Source: Aplectana chamaeleonis (taxonomy: Eukaryota; Nematoda; Chromadorea; Rhabditida; Cosmocercidae). Taken from it: a stretch of DNA of 64,000 nucleotides. Of this stretch, positions 43,501 through 53,394 are shown piece by piece. Made by a program: the position numbers and the translations under genes. Each line of letters opens with the position of its first letter. Position 1 is the first letter of the stretch. The stretch covers positions 1 through 64,000 of the forward strand of contig JAPDOI010001567.1 in assembly GCA_029168955.1 (NCBI GenBank), given 5' to 3'. The notes beneath the pieces are model-generated. The model was not told where the DNA came from. It saw only the letters and a program-made list of their open reading frames with translations, and did no database searches.

Positions 43501-45324
43501 TCTCTGATCAAGATATTGTTATTTTAGAGTTTTCAAATCCCACTTAGGATTTTAAATCGAATGACCAATTAGCGTGTACCGCTAGCTGGCAAAAGAAGAA
43601 AACTAAGAGCACTCACAGCTGTCAAATATATTATTGGCGTGTAAGGTTCAGCGAGTAATCCTGAAACCTGTGCGAGGGGACTCTCCATGTTGATGGCCTA
43701 AAAATGTAGCAGCTCGATCCGAGATTCGCACAGCTGAAGACGCGAAAAATCAAAGTGGTCCAATAAAATTTCCAATTTTCTTAGTCGTATTATAGCCTTC
43801 GAAAATGGGGCGAATATGACAGAACATGAACTTGAAGCGCATTCATACTTCTCGCCGCCCTACCTGACAGAACGGCCCGCTTTGGTGGCTCGGTCATGAT
43901 GAATGATTTACCCGCCTCGCGCTCCTCCTGCGCCTCCCGTTCCGCCAATGCGGCGCGGCTGGGTCATTCATACTCACCACCCAAAGCGCCGATGTAATCA
44001 GTCATGAAAATGAAAACTTCTTCCGATATAAGATATCTGATTACCTTTCAGTCGTTTTCTCATAAACTTCTTGGAAACATCGACTTTTAAACAATAGCGA
44101 AATCATCCATAACTCTGTCGAATTTCTGGAGACCTTCCTTATTCAGACGAAGTGGAGCTCGACGTCCACGCTGATTCGCCCACTTTCTAGGAAACATGCG
44201 ACCGCCCTCCTGACACGAGAGTGTGCCTTTCGCAGGTAGAAGAGCGGGATGGTGCCGGTCACGGGCGAAGCGTGCACCCGAAAAAGAGGATTGACATCCA
44301 TCCTCAAGGAAAGCATCTGACGAGCTTTTTAGCCAAGACTCAGATGTCGACAATGTCGTCGATTTACTTACCTAAGTTTGCGGTACTTGGCCCCGCCTAG
44401 CCGCTGGAGGCCCCGTTCAACGGCTGGCGGCCCCAGACGGCCGGCTCTTGCCGCGTCGCGTATGGGCGTACCGGCTGCGTCGCGTTCCGGTGTGTCGACC
44501 AGGGATGTGCGAAATATTTTTTTGGAAACAGAAAACAGAAAATCCAGTTCGACAGAAAACAGAAAACAAAAAAAACCTCAAAAATGGGCAGAAAACAGAA
44601 CATTTTCAAAAATCAATAAAGAGTGTTTAGCGTACAAAATATGAGATTTTTCGTGTTCCCGGCCTCTTGTCTCTGCTGTTAAATTTTCACAAATAGTGGT
44701 CGGTTTTTTTTCTGCTTTCTGCCAGATTTTGCCTATTTTTACAGAAAACAGAAAAAAATGGCCAAAAATGGGCAGGAAACAGAAAATTCCGCACATCCCT
44801 GGTGTCGACCACGTCTTTGACGGTATTCCGACCGCGTCTGTGCGCCGTGTGTATATTCTTGGGCTTCACGACCAGTGCATAAAATTCAGAGGGGCTAGTC
44901 GCTCGAGCCTTTTAGATTCAGCGGCTCGTCGCCTGGGTACTAAGCAGCTGCAAGTTCGCGATAGCCATTACCGCGGACAAAATGACCTCAAATTTCGGGT
45001 TCCACTGCCACTACCCCGCTGGCTTTCTAGCTGGGCGTTGAGCAGCTTTCTGTCCGAGTAAGTTACTAATAGTAAACTGTGGAAATGGAGACGCGAGAGA
45101 GGTTGGAATCTATTTATATTCACTGCGCCGCTAGAGCGGGTCGTTCTGAGGAGTGGGCGGCGACGAGTATTGATAGCTTTCTATGAATACCTTTCCAATT
45201 TAGGTACCTGACTTGTAAAGTGGACCGGTCGGTCACAGGCTTGGTAGCTCGACAGCAGTGCGTCGGACCACTTCATACTCCCTTGGCGGATGTAGCTGTC
45301 GTCGCTCTCTCCTACTTTGACAAG
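25554..45324 (+). CDS. Phosphoribosylformylglycinamidine synthase, N-terminal ~720 residues
   Basis: This cytosolic enzyme makes FGAM from FGAR, glutamine and ATP in purine synthesis. Exons read by translation and phase: 25554-25700, 25995-26149, 26244-26404, 26664-26761, 36093-36172, 36760-36865, 38080-38172 (start uncertain), 38259-38403, 38506-38560, 38620-38741, 38799-38958, 41470-41586, 41653-41802, 41860-41972, 42374-42484, 42547-42633, 42841-42974 (start uncertain), 45204-45324. The start MTPICLRFF fits the family N-terminus. Family motifs in order are NELGLAFDAS, FDLAQSDSEHSRHWFFRG, AETHNFPTAVCPF, GATTGTGGRIRD, NGASDYGNKFGEP, IGGPVYRVGVGGGAASS, HDQGAGGNGNVLKEL, SKRYLTCKVDRS and QCVGPLHTPLADVAVVALS. 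The second half of the synthetase and the glutaminase domain (normally to ~1,300 residues) are not found downstream. Two exon joins do not resolve in phase. Orthologue of C. elegans pfas-1 by family. Confidence 0.93.
25829..25950 (+). repeat. tRNA-related SINE-like repeat, copy 1
   Basis: CGGCTGGCCGTGAGGTGTTG and later ACCATCGCAGCCCCGTCCAT align over about 120 bases with 40712-40834. The head resembles a tRNA-Leu/Ser D-arm region (TGGCCGNGCGG) followed by a B-box-like GGTTTCG. It lies in the first PFAS intron. A tRNA-derived SINE is inferred from these boxes and the dispersed copies. Confidence 0.55.
26938..27330. mobile_element. AGGCAGCAT-type MITE fragment with inner inverted repeat
   Basis: The left end AGGCAGCATACATACACGCT resembles the 19661 family. 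Inner arms are complementary: CTCAACGCCAGCGCG near 26989 pairs with CGCGCTGGCGTTGAG near 27328, and GAGTATGAAT pairs with ATTCATACTC. The outer right end is not defined. It lies in PFAS intron 4. Confidence 0.5.
27371..27604. mobile_element. hAT-type MITE, 234 bp
   Basis: CAGGGATGAGCGGA and its complement TCCGCTCATCCCTG bound the element, flanked by identical 8-bp copies CTTAGCAT at 27363-27370 and 27605-27612. The end resembles the CAGGGATGA termini of Ac-like hAT elements. The interior consists of CGGAAATCGG / TTTCGGAA words, with CCGAATGCGGAACGCGG at the right. There is no coding capacity. Confidence 0.9.
28293..31526 (+). mobile_element. RTE-clade non-LTR retrotransposon with target duplication
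   Basis: The element is flanked by an 11-bp direct repeat GTGTTCAGAAT at 28282-28292 and 31527-31537. Its 3' end is a (TAAG)n run at about 31507-31526, the short-repeat tail typical of RTE elements, with no poly(A). Inside are an AP-type endonuclease and a reverse transcriptase. At about 3.23 kb it is close to full length for RTE. The coding frame is broken at three places, so it is not active as it stands. Confidence 0.92.
28507..31482 (+). pseudogene. RTE endonuclease-reverse transcriptase, disrupted ORF
   Basis: From about 28540 the endonuclease/exonuclease/phosphatase fold can be followed: TLNCRSL, ALQETRLKD, IVSAHAPTE, GIDANAKMG and the C-terminal SDHRPVL. The reverse transcriptase shows KMKNGKAGGDDNI, SWRHVIIVPLHKK, NYRGISLL, EQAGFRPGRST, LAFLDFEAAFD, GVRQGAVAGPFLF and the YADDIVLF catalytic box (near 30596). 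The distal region (MMYGSETW near 30961, GHILGRPPDRL near 31192) ends at 31482. Breaks are an in-frame TGA at 29686-29688, a deletion with frameshift near 29988 that removes part of the palm leader, and a frameshift near 30820. The real start is unclear: ATG at 28507 or upstream. Confidence 0.93.
31825..34046. other. Body of hAT element B right of the nested insertion
   Basis: This sequence aligns with 16440-18892 of element A, including AATGCTAGAGAT, AAACCGTAAGCAAG and GACATYTGGAGGCTCCC. Open frames are short and are not conserved between the two copies, which argues against a coding function. Confidence 0.7.
32458..33706. mobile_element. Probable AGGCAGTG-type element inside hAT element B
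   Basis: ATGCAGTGCTCGTGGTAAAA at the left and ATCGCAAACAGTGCCTTTAA at the right resemble the ends of the TTAA MITE family (AGGCAGTGTTCACGAT, ending CACTGCCT before TTAA). The same segment is present in element A, so it entered before the two copies diverged. End similarity is moderate. Confidence 0.45.
34081..35718. mobile_element. 1.64-kb element, TIR GGGCCGGATTCATCAA, 3-bp CAG duplication
   Basis: The left end GGGCCGGATTCATCAA is matched by its exact complement at 35703-35718. The flanks are CAG at 34078-34080 and 35719-35721. Removing the element and one CAG rejoins the right terminal repeat of outer element B, which confirms both boundaries. The interior is AT-rich with no recognisable transposase. 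The 3-bp duplication and end style suggest a PIF/Harbinger-like non-autonomous element. Confidence 0.85.
40349..40682. mobile_element. hAT-like MITE built of a 43-bp TTCGAAAAG-word array
   Basis: The ends TATACTTGTTCC and its complement GGAACAAGTATA are flanked by identical 8-bp copies CTGTATAC at 40341-40348 and 40683-40690. The interior is a regular tandem array of about 43 bp (ATATCCGACTACAGTCGAAA, then AGTCGAATATTCGAA), about five copies. The flank fits the hAT target form nTnnnnAn, although the TIR differs from the CAGGG type. Confidence 0.8.
40712..40834 (+). repeat. tRNA-related SINE-like repeat, copy 2
   Basis: This aligns with 25829-25950 at roughly 75-80 percent identity, sharing CGGCTGGCCGTG, GTTGGCGGC, CTACCGTCGCAGCCCCGACC and CAGACTAAA. 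GGGTTTCGATTCG is B-box-like. It lies in a PFAS intron. Confidence 0.55.
41968..42027. repeat. 30-bp tandem duplication across a PFAS splice donor
   Basis: The unit starting ACCAGGTCAATAGTTGTG is present twice with no differences. It includes the last bases of the exon ending at 41972 and its GT donor, so two identical donor sites exist 30 bases apart. Use of the second would add an in-frame TAA after eight codons, so only the first gives a full protein. Confidence 0.95.
42671..42794. repeat. (ATAAC)n microsatellite in PFAS intron
   Basis: Twenty-four perfect copies of ATAAC, plus partial units at the edges, lie in the intron between 42633 and 42841. Confidence 0.98.
42975..45203. other. PFAS intron
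   Basis: The intron between exons ending 42974 (SSKR) and starting 45204 (YLTCKVDRS). It contains the hAT-type MITE at 44500-44801 and GC-rich sequence with GGCGGCCCCAG-like repeats around 44390-44500. No further exon is recognised. Confidence 0.6.
44500..44801. mobile_element. hAT-type MITE with AAAACAG words
   Basis: CAGGGATGTGCGAAAT at the left and CCGCACATCCCTG at the right bound 302 bp, flanked by identical 8-bp copies GTGTCGAC at 44492-44499 and 44802-44809. Both sides of the interior are arrays of GAAAACAGAAAAC-type words around a short unique centre. There is no coding capacity. Confidence 0.9.
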
Positions 45325-47077
45325 GTGCGCTATATTTTCACTTTAATACGTATTGGGTGGAGTCACTGAAAAAAATGGCAAGTGTTATGCGATTGGAAAA
45401 GAATCGAACAAGAATGTCGCTTGAAAAAAATCCAAGAAGAGAGTAATTCGACTTGAAGGGTTAGGAACTGGTGGTGGAACCTTGAATACCCGTTTATTTG
45501 CCCTTGGAAGGAAAAATAATTAGCTTATTGTTGGAATCTGCAAAGGTGCTATAAAGGAAAGATAAAAGTAGGTGGTTTGCGTTAAAGATTTAAAGCCTTG
45601 GAACAACAGGCGCTGGATGCGTAAATCAAACTCATCCTCGTCCCTGACAACTAAATAAAGGTGAATGCACCTTCTTCTTTGCTGTTCTACTTTTGCTTGC
45701 TACAGCTTCCCACTTCTTCTGCAGACTGTTCTGCCGAATCGATTTAGCTTTCCCAATGTCCGTTTTATTCTTCCTGTTCTATCACTTTCACACATTGTGG
45801 TAAGTACATCGCTGTCAGACGTTGCTCAAAAATAGCAGCGGCATCAGAGAAGCGGGAACGCTAATACCTTTTTCACCGATTTTCTCGGAAATAACTATGT
45901 TTGTTGACATTAAAAGCGGGAGTCTCAGCTTTATTCTATTGAAAGAGAGGCTTTTACGGCTAATGGAACCCGCAGCAATAGCAACAGAGCACATAAAATC
46001 AAATAGCATTGTCAGGGTAAAGAAGGGAGGATTGTGCGGAAAATTGACAATATGCATCAATGTTGCTGATTCGAAGTTTCATATTTGACCGATCTACGCT
46101 CTTTGCCTTTTTTCCTGACACTTTCAGGACTTCGAAAGTATCAATACGCTTTCATAAACCTCTGAAAATGCTCTTAAATGCTTTTGTCATTAATTTTCTA
46201 AAACAGCCATTGCGAAATCGAGATCCTGAAATGCATTCCAAGACACCGCCCTTGCAGAAAATTGTATCCCATCCTTAATGCGTTCATTCGGATTCTCTTA
46301 CATATCTGTAAGCTCTCCTTCCGATTTTTGGCCTTTCTATCCTGATTTTTGGGATGCTATGTCTTGAAATGGAGTGTTCCCTAGTCAGACTTCTGTGATA
46401 TTCAGAGCTGCGCTCAAGATACAACACTTTATTCTAAAAAATAGATAAGCACTGGAGACAATGACTATATCATGATCACTGCCTGTTACCAAAATCATTA
46501 GCTGTTTTTTTTTGCAAATTTCATTGCTAAAAATGGATCCCCTTTATTGTATCAACGTACTTCTGGAAGTAAGTTTTTGGAAAAGAATTGTTGTGAAATT
46601 GGCCTGGACGTTGGTTGATAAATAAATCCGTATTGTGTTTAACTGCTTACTTCGTTGTTCTTAGTGTATGTCTTCCTTTTTAAACTCACCCTCATTACTA
46701 ATGGACAACTGTAATACATAGCCTCACCCGCTCATATGAGTCCTGGCGGAGCAAGCAGCGGTGCGGTCGGTCATAGCATGATACAGTAGTGATACGGAGG
46801 TTTCGACATCATAAACCCCATAAAACTTACTTCGACCGGCCATTATAACCCCTTGAAAAGTCGCAGGAGTAAGTACCATAGCGTTTCTTACCTTACCAAT
46901 TTTGTCTCCTTACTCCAGTCGAGATTCCTCATATTCAGCGAACTTGAAGTTGCTGAGGTGAAACATGATTTCAATTCGAAGCTGTGTTGGTCTCGTCGAA
47001 CGACCAAATTCAGTCAAGCAGCGAGAAAATAACACACAAGAGTAACACATCCTGGGTTAGGATTTTCAATACTACGT
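45325..47077. other. No feature recognised; no PFAS exon found
   Basis: The last PFAS exon ends with a GT donor at 45325, so an intron begins here. I looked for the next conserved blocks (family motifs around GEQP, NWMWA and GGKDSLSM) in this stretch and onward and saw none. Confidence 0.45.
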
Positions 47078-47541
47078 AACATATTCTATTTCCCACAAAT
47101 TCTCTGTACTAGAACATTTACAGCAGCAATCTACATTAAAGATAAAGGATAAATCTCTCGGCGTCGATCGATCCCTCTCGGGATGCGCGAGACACATTTG
47201 GCTCTCACTTGGAATCGTAGATTCTTTTGAATATGTATTTGGCCTATACAGTCACTTGCGAGGGCCAACCGATGTTTAAGTCAGTGTTCTTATCCTCCAA
47301 GAGAAGTTTGGTACCAATTCTCCGACACCTGAAAGAAGTCCTGGCTGGCTTCGCGTAAGGGGTCGTTCATACTTCCGCCGCGGAGCGGCGCGGCAATAAG
47401 TGAGGCGGCGCGGCGCGCCGCTTGTGTCTCGCGCATCCCGAGAGGGATCGATCGACGCCGAGAGATTTATCCTTTATCCTTAATGTAGATTGCTGCTGTA
47501 AATGTTCTAGTACAGAGAATTTGTGGGAAATAGAATATGTT
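47078..47541. repeat. Near-perfect inverted duplication, 118-bp arms
   Basis: 47078-47195 and the reverse complement of 47424-47541 differ by only one base in 118. The arms include TTCCCACAAATTCTCTGTAC and CTCTCGGCGTCGATCGATCC. The right arm lies inside the element at 47358-48073, the left arm outside it. Confidence 0.95.
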
Positions 47542-48073
47542 GCGTCGAATTTACGCGGCGACGTCGCAGAATGACGTTAAACACAACCTGGAGTAGCTCT
47601 GACATAACACAAGGCCGATTTTAATGAGTGATTTCTTGTGCAAAAGAAACATCTATATTTTTTCGTACCATAGCACAGCACCCGAAGGCGGATAGAGTCT
47701 TCAAAATGATTTCTGTGCAGAAAAAGTATTCCAAAAGCTAAAAAAATGAACTTTTCACAACACAGCCTACTCTAAACATCGCCCAGGACCTTGGAAGGAA
47801 TTTCAGAGATGAATCGGAAGAACACAATTGAGAATGTGTATGAACTAACAGCAAAAGAAGCATACTATGTCCATGCGGATCGCACGCGGCCGCCGCGCCG
47901 CCTGCTTTCCTCGGGCGGCGCGGCAGCACCTAGGCAGCGGCCGCGTGCGGCACCGTTGGAAGGTTTCGAGCAGAAAAACTCTAAACGCCTCGCGGCGCCG
48001 CCAGGCGGCGCCGCTTGATCGAGATGGCTGTATTGCATCTCGCCGCGCCGCGGCGGAAGTATAAACGACCCCT
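47358..48073. mobile_element. MITE, TIR AGGGGTCGTTCATACTTCCG
   Basis: AGGGGTCGTTCATACTTCCG, continuing into CCGCGG, is matched in reverse complement at the right end (CGGAAGTATAAACGACCCCT). The total is about 716 bp. The terminal zones are very GC-rich (GGCGGCGCGGC words). A CATACTTCC core in the TIR also occurs in the MITEs at 50248 and 58365, suggesting a wider family. No protein is encoded. Confidence 0.75.
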
Positions 48074-48693
48074 AAGGATCGATCACTCGACCGGGTTCAT
48101 TACAGTGCCGCCTTTTTGCCACTGATGCTCTTAACCCCAAATTTTTTTAGAAAACAACGCCTGAAAAGTGTTTCAAGCAACAGAATGACAATGACAATTA
48201 GAGAAACTATTACTACAAGTACAAAAACAACAACAAAACAAATGAAATCTAAAGAGGCATTGCGCGAAAATATGGGGCAGGTGAAAAGTTTGTGTGCTTC
48301 TTCAGATGGGGCTATATTGTGTTTCTACCTCATAACAATAATCAAAAGTATCGGCAAAGCGAATACATTAAATCCTGGCACAGAAGGCTGCGACGAATGC
48401 CTAAAATTCGTCTCTTTCGGATCCTATATATTCAACTCGACTCGCTGTAAAAAATTATCCCTCCCCCCCGGTCGCGCACCCTTCCATCGCAATTTGATCC
48501 GAAGCATGCATAAGTGCCAATTTCAATGCATATGTATAGCCTAGCTCTCTCGTCGTTACAATTTCGCTATGACCAACCGCTCCGTTGCTTGCTCCGCCCG
48601 GACTCATCCGAGCAAACTAGGCTTTACAAGGTGCTAACGGAGTTGAACAAGCAGGGAAGCATGGACTGTGAATCGATCGGAGGAAGACCTACA

Positions 48694-49410
48694 TAGTTCA
48701 TGAAGAACGCGTGGTGCGAAGGAAGTCAGGTGGTAGTTGATGGTTTACCTATTACAGAAACCAACTCCTACGTGTACCTGGGACGCTTAATGAGCGTAGA
48801 TAAGGACTCGTAGGAGAAACTTGGAAGGAGAAGGAGAGCAGCAGGGACAGCTTTCTGGCTTCTCCTTCTCAAAGAAGCCACCGAGCAACTGGCTGACCAA
48901 GAGCTACGCGCTCACCTGTTCGAATCAACAGTTCTTCCTGCGCTCTGATATTCAGCCAAAACGTGGGCCGACACAGCGTCCACGTTGCAAGTTATGAGCA
49001 CCGAGCGCTAGAGCGTCGTCTTGTGAAGTATAACCGGCGCACTCAACATCAAGGCGGACTACGCAGTTCAGACCTTTGAAGTGTATTCCGCCTCCGTGAT
49101 CCACTGGAAAAGGCATTGAAAGCCGATTTTCGATATGACGGTCACATTATGAGGAGAACTGACGATAGATGGACCGAAAGAAGGGCCGAATAGACTCCGA
49201 CTGGGCACTTGTGCCTTCGAGAGAAGCCACGTGTTGGATAGGTAGATGTCTATGTCGAGCTGTAAGGGCAGCGAACTTTTGCTTCCACGCTCAGGGATTG
49301 TGATCGAATGGCAAGACGAAACAGACCAGCACAATGGCCAACGATTGTGAGAGAACGAGACGAATGGAAGTTGCGCTGGGGCTCGCACGTTACATCAAGA
49401 CAAATCGTTT
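48694..49410 (+). pseudogene. RTE-type reverse transcriptase, C-terminal fragment
   Basis: With interruptions, the frame reads VVVDGLPITETNSYVYLGR, ELGRRRRAA-like KLGRRRRAAGTAFWLLL, LRAHLFESTVLPAL, YSAKTWAD, DGHIMRRTDDRWTERRAE and RERDEWKLRWGSHV. These are the thumb and distal blocks of nematode RTE-like reverse transcriptases, of a different lineage from the copy at 28293. Several in-frame stops are present, and the catalytic palm and endonuclease are absent. This is an old 5'-truncated insertion. Confidence 0.85.
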
Positions 49411-52400
49411 AAGCATTCCAAAATGTATGTACGAAGTAGCGTATCTTTATTTGACATTTTTCGGTCAAAGAGCAATCAAATAAAGTTTTCCTCCAGCTCA
49501 ATTCGCGATCGAAGCCTGTAGCCAAACATCTTTGTCCCAGATTCACGGAAACAAGCGCACACAAGTCGCAGTTGTCAAATTGGCCAAAAGTGACAGTGCC
49601 AGTTCTTCAATAAAACCTTTCGCTGCACTTTTAAAAGCAGCTGGCAGTAAAACACGACAATTGAAGTGTCTCGGAATGTTGGAAAACTTCTTATTTGTCA
49701 AGAGGGTTGTCTATGATTGGCGCTTGCGACCAGCTCCAACAAGGTGCCAAAGTTTTCCAATTATTTTTGGTATGCAATTTCATGAACTTGTAATTTTTTA
49801 TGCTCGTATTTCTAGTAACTGTTGTGATAGAGCATCTGGTGTTTAGGCCTGTTGATTTGAAACTAGTTCTTACAATCTTTGACAATATCTCGAAAATTGC
49901 ACCAATTTCTCACCCACCCTGTCTCTGACAATGAGCCTCTATGTTGGAAGTAGGTAATTTACAGAGGTTCATCCTTGCTCATAACTGCTTTACAGACAGT
50001 TTGACCAAAAAAAGATAATTTTTTACAGCTGTCTAAAGCTACTGTTATACCTCGCGCACATTGGTCACCGGCCGCTAACAAGGCGGCAGAGTTGCCTTAG
50101 CGACGCATGCAAAAACAGGGTGGTATTGAAAGGTGCTGTAAATTGTACAACCTATCTCAGCAATGCTTCGTCAATACGAGCGTATCCAAACAGTTTTTCT
50201 CACAGCACATGATCCGTGGTAGAGGACAAGCTCTGCCGCTACAGTAAAGCCGGGATCATACTTCCAGCGACGACCGAAGCGACGCAAAGTTTGCCAACAA
50301 TATTGACCGAAAGTCGATATGCCTGATATGCACTGTCGCTGCCGCTGGTCGCGGGGTGAGCCCAGCCTAACAGCAAAAGGGTCAAGGCACAAGTTTGCAC
50401 TTCCAGCGACAGCAAAGGTGCGTATGGATAAGGCCTATGGTATACTGCGTCGCAGATACTGACGCTGCTTTCTGCTACAGGTTCCCGACGATTCAGGTTG
50501 AAATGTCTCGATTAGTAGCCGCGGACGGAATAGCCGCCTTGACGCGACGCACGCGACGGAAACCCGCTCTGTGCGCGACATCGCTACAACACGTTTACAG
50601 CCACGGTGCGTGTTTCCGGCTCGCGTGTCGCTTTTTATGGATTCCCTCGTTTGTAGCTGTTCTTTTTTGTGTACTGGGACTACAAGCACTTGTTAGGCAT
50701 ATTGGATTTCGATCGACTCAGATGATGCACATAGCGTTCTTCGCTCGGTTGTTGCTGGGCTCTCCTTTTTTTGTATCCCTCTACGTTCTTTTCAAGCTCT
50801 ACCTTATAATAAGGCAATCGAGTAGTCAAAAACAGTTCCTGCGATAGTGTGAGTTTCGAAACAACTCTCTTTGCGTTTTTCAGGACCAGGGTTTCAGGAT
50901 CTGATTGGATTTGTTCGGATTTATCACTCAAACTTATCTATTCAATCCGCTAAGAGGCACCTTCACAGTAAGCAAAAGATAGGATTATCAACTAGCCTAT
51001 TAAATTCAAAATGCCATAATCAACTCAGGTTAGCCATTTCGAGAACATCATGATTCCACGGTGAGACTTGATTCCTGAACGAGTCCCATCCCTTCCTCTC
51101 TCTTCCTGTCATTGTCCGTTACGCGATCCCTCATCCAGCTATCATCCTCTACTGCGCCCTAATTCAATTTTGAATTCCGCGCCGCTGTCATCATTTCGTT
51201 CATGATCCAGTAAATCGCCTTATAATGCTATGCAACTAGGACTAGGGTCACATATTAGCTCGTTTTCCTAACAACTTTCAGATGTAAATTTTTCAGCTCT
51301 GATACCAGGAAGCGGGTTTGACACAGCGCATATATTTGGCGGATTTCTCTATTGGAAGCCGATGAGAAAGTTTAAAGTGATTTTGACTGTGTAGTTAACT
51401 TATGTCCGTAGTTCGACACCTGAGGTGTACATTGGTGCGAATAGAGGCGTCGAACTACTATTACTGGAAGAAGCTCACGAGGATCTATCAGGCACATAGT
51501 GCATAGTATCCTTTTACATTTCCCGGTATAATATTCGACTTTTCAAATATTCTACTTTTCGAATGATTCGGAAATCGGCACTTTTCGACTATTCGGGTTT
51601 TTGAATGATTTGGAGATTGGCCTTTTTCGAATAATTCGAAGTCGACTTTTCAATCGAATAGTTTTTCGAATAATCCGATTCGGTCAAAGTACATATAGTA
51701 CATTGTTCCCAATACAAGAACGATTGTTGATACACGCCTTGAGCGAACTAATTTACTCTATTGTAAAAGAGAACTACATATTTCGATATCATTGGGATTT
51801 TTGTAAAAGCGAGTCTTTGAATTATCCTCAATGTAGTTTAGTGAGCATCTGGGTTCTCACTTGACTCCTTCTGAGAGAATGAGGAAGACCTTCCCTAGTA
51901 GTGGACTCTTACCTGTGACTAGAAATTAGTTCTCGGCGGCTAGATCATTATAGCAGTCACATAAAAGCAAACGACCGAAGTCAATTTCGAAATTGGGTTT
52001 TCCTCGTGAAGAAAGTCATGTTAACTGGTTGGAGGTCGTCTGCTATTATTAGTCACCACGGCTTTCCCAAATTCAACAAAACACATAATAAGACTTAGCC
52101 GCAAACATGAGTCGAGGGTCTGCAGCGGGTTAACGCCCATATGGCCTGTCGTGAATTCGTGGCATGTCTGTTCTACTTCTGAAGACAGCGGTCAAGTCTG
52201 TATGGAATTATGCAACGTTGGGTTCGTAAGGGAGTGTACCTTCATCACATTCGCCACTAATCAAACAACCGGGGGGGGGGTTCAAAAGGATTACAAACAG
52301 CTCTCACTTCTAGAGGGCAGCATATGGATACAACCTGCTCCTCAAGTGGCGCGTGCTGCCCTCGTCCACCACTCGCTGCTCCCCGAACTTCTGCTATAGC

Positions 52401-53394
52401 AGCAGATGAGGCACCGAGGCACCGTACCACTCACATAAATACGGCTGTGTTCGTTTACATTTCATTTTAACTTTCGAGTTGATCGTCAGATGATACCTCT
52501 GGAGGATAATTGCAGCAGCGGAACATATTTCCGTTCCGGCCCTCATTTCTACTAACCCTGAAGCAACAGCATTTGGAATCAGCAAACCTAGTAAACATCA
52601 CAGTCGAAACTGAAACTTAGATGCGAACAGACAGAAAACACGAGAAAACCTGTTGAAAAACAGAAAAAACTGGCCTGATCAGCTTATTTCGGGCGGAACA
52701 AGGGTGATCAATCGTCCGCCCGCGCCGCTTGCAGCGAGCGTGCGTCCGCATTATGCGCAGATTAAATTTGGCTCTGAAATGGAAGGTATGTTGTTGGTCG
52801 TCAGCTTGCTCGATCATTCCGGTCTTCCCCGCATCGCATCCATTTCTATACAATTATGTGCTTGCTGTGGCTCACTTTACCTTTAGTGGACGACACAATT
52901 TCTTGGAAAGTACATACAAAAAAGGCAAAAAGTATGGGCACGGAAGAGACCGCTATTACTTTGAGTGATACTTGTTTCCGAACGGTATATTTTATTCTAA
53001 CAGAACATAGCCACGACAAGAAACAGTATTCTATCGAATAGCGCGGGATTCCCATTCTTCGTTTTTACGAGAAGAAGGCTTCCAAAGGAGCGTGCACGGA
53101 ATGGACGATGGGCCGCCGACATCTTGAGTTCAAATCATTTCAGAATAGTATTAGGCTGCCCTGAAAGTTCTGCACCAAAATAGGGTCAGCGGATTTCCCG
53201 TCTTTCTGTGATTTTTCAACTTATTGCGGCATACCATTCGAAAGTACAACTAATCCTCTATCTAGAGGCGTTTACTGCTACTTAAAAAACTAGAATTTTT
53301 TCAAGTTAAGCCCCAAAATGTTCATTAGGTTTTGGGTACCAAAAATGCTTGAATGCCTATCATCTTCTCCTTTCCACCGATCAAGATTGCATAG
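49411..53394. other. Unassigned sequence with minor repeats
   Basis: No gene could be supported. It contains a small MITE at 50248-50369. At about 51530-51690 there is a TTTTCGAAT/ATTCGA word cluster like that of the 40349 element but without secure ends. A (G)10 run lies near 52270. Frames up to 150 codons (50395-50847) resemble nothing known. No PFAS exon was seen. Confidence 0.4.
50248..50369. mobile_element. Short MITE, CATACTTCCAGCGAC end
   Basis: GCCGGGATCATACTTCCAGC at the left and a complementary GGTCGCGGGGTGAGCCCAGC at the right enclose about 120 bp. The interior (GATATGCCTGATATGCACTG) is shared with 58365-58494. The ends are diverged and no target duplication was fixed. Confidence 0.55.
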
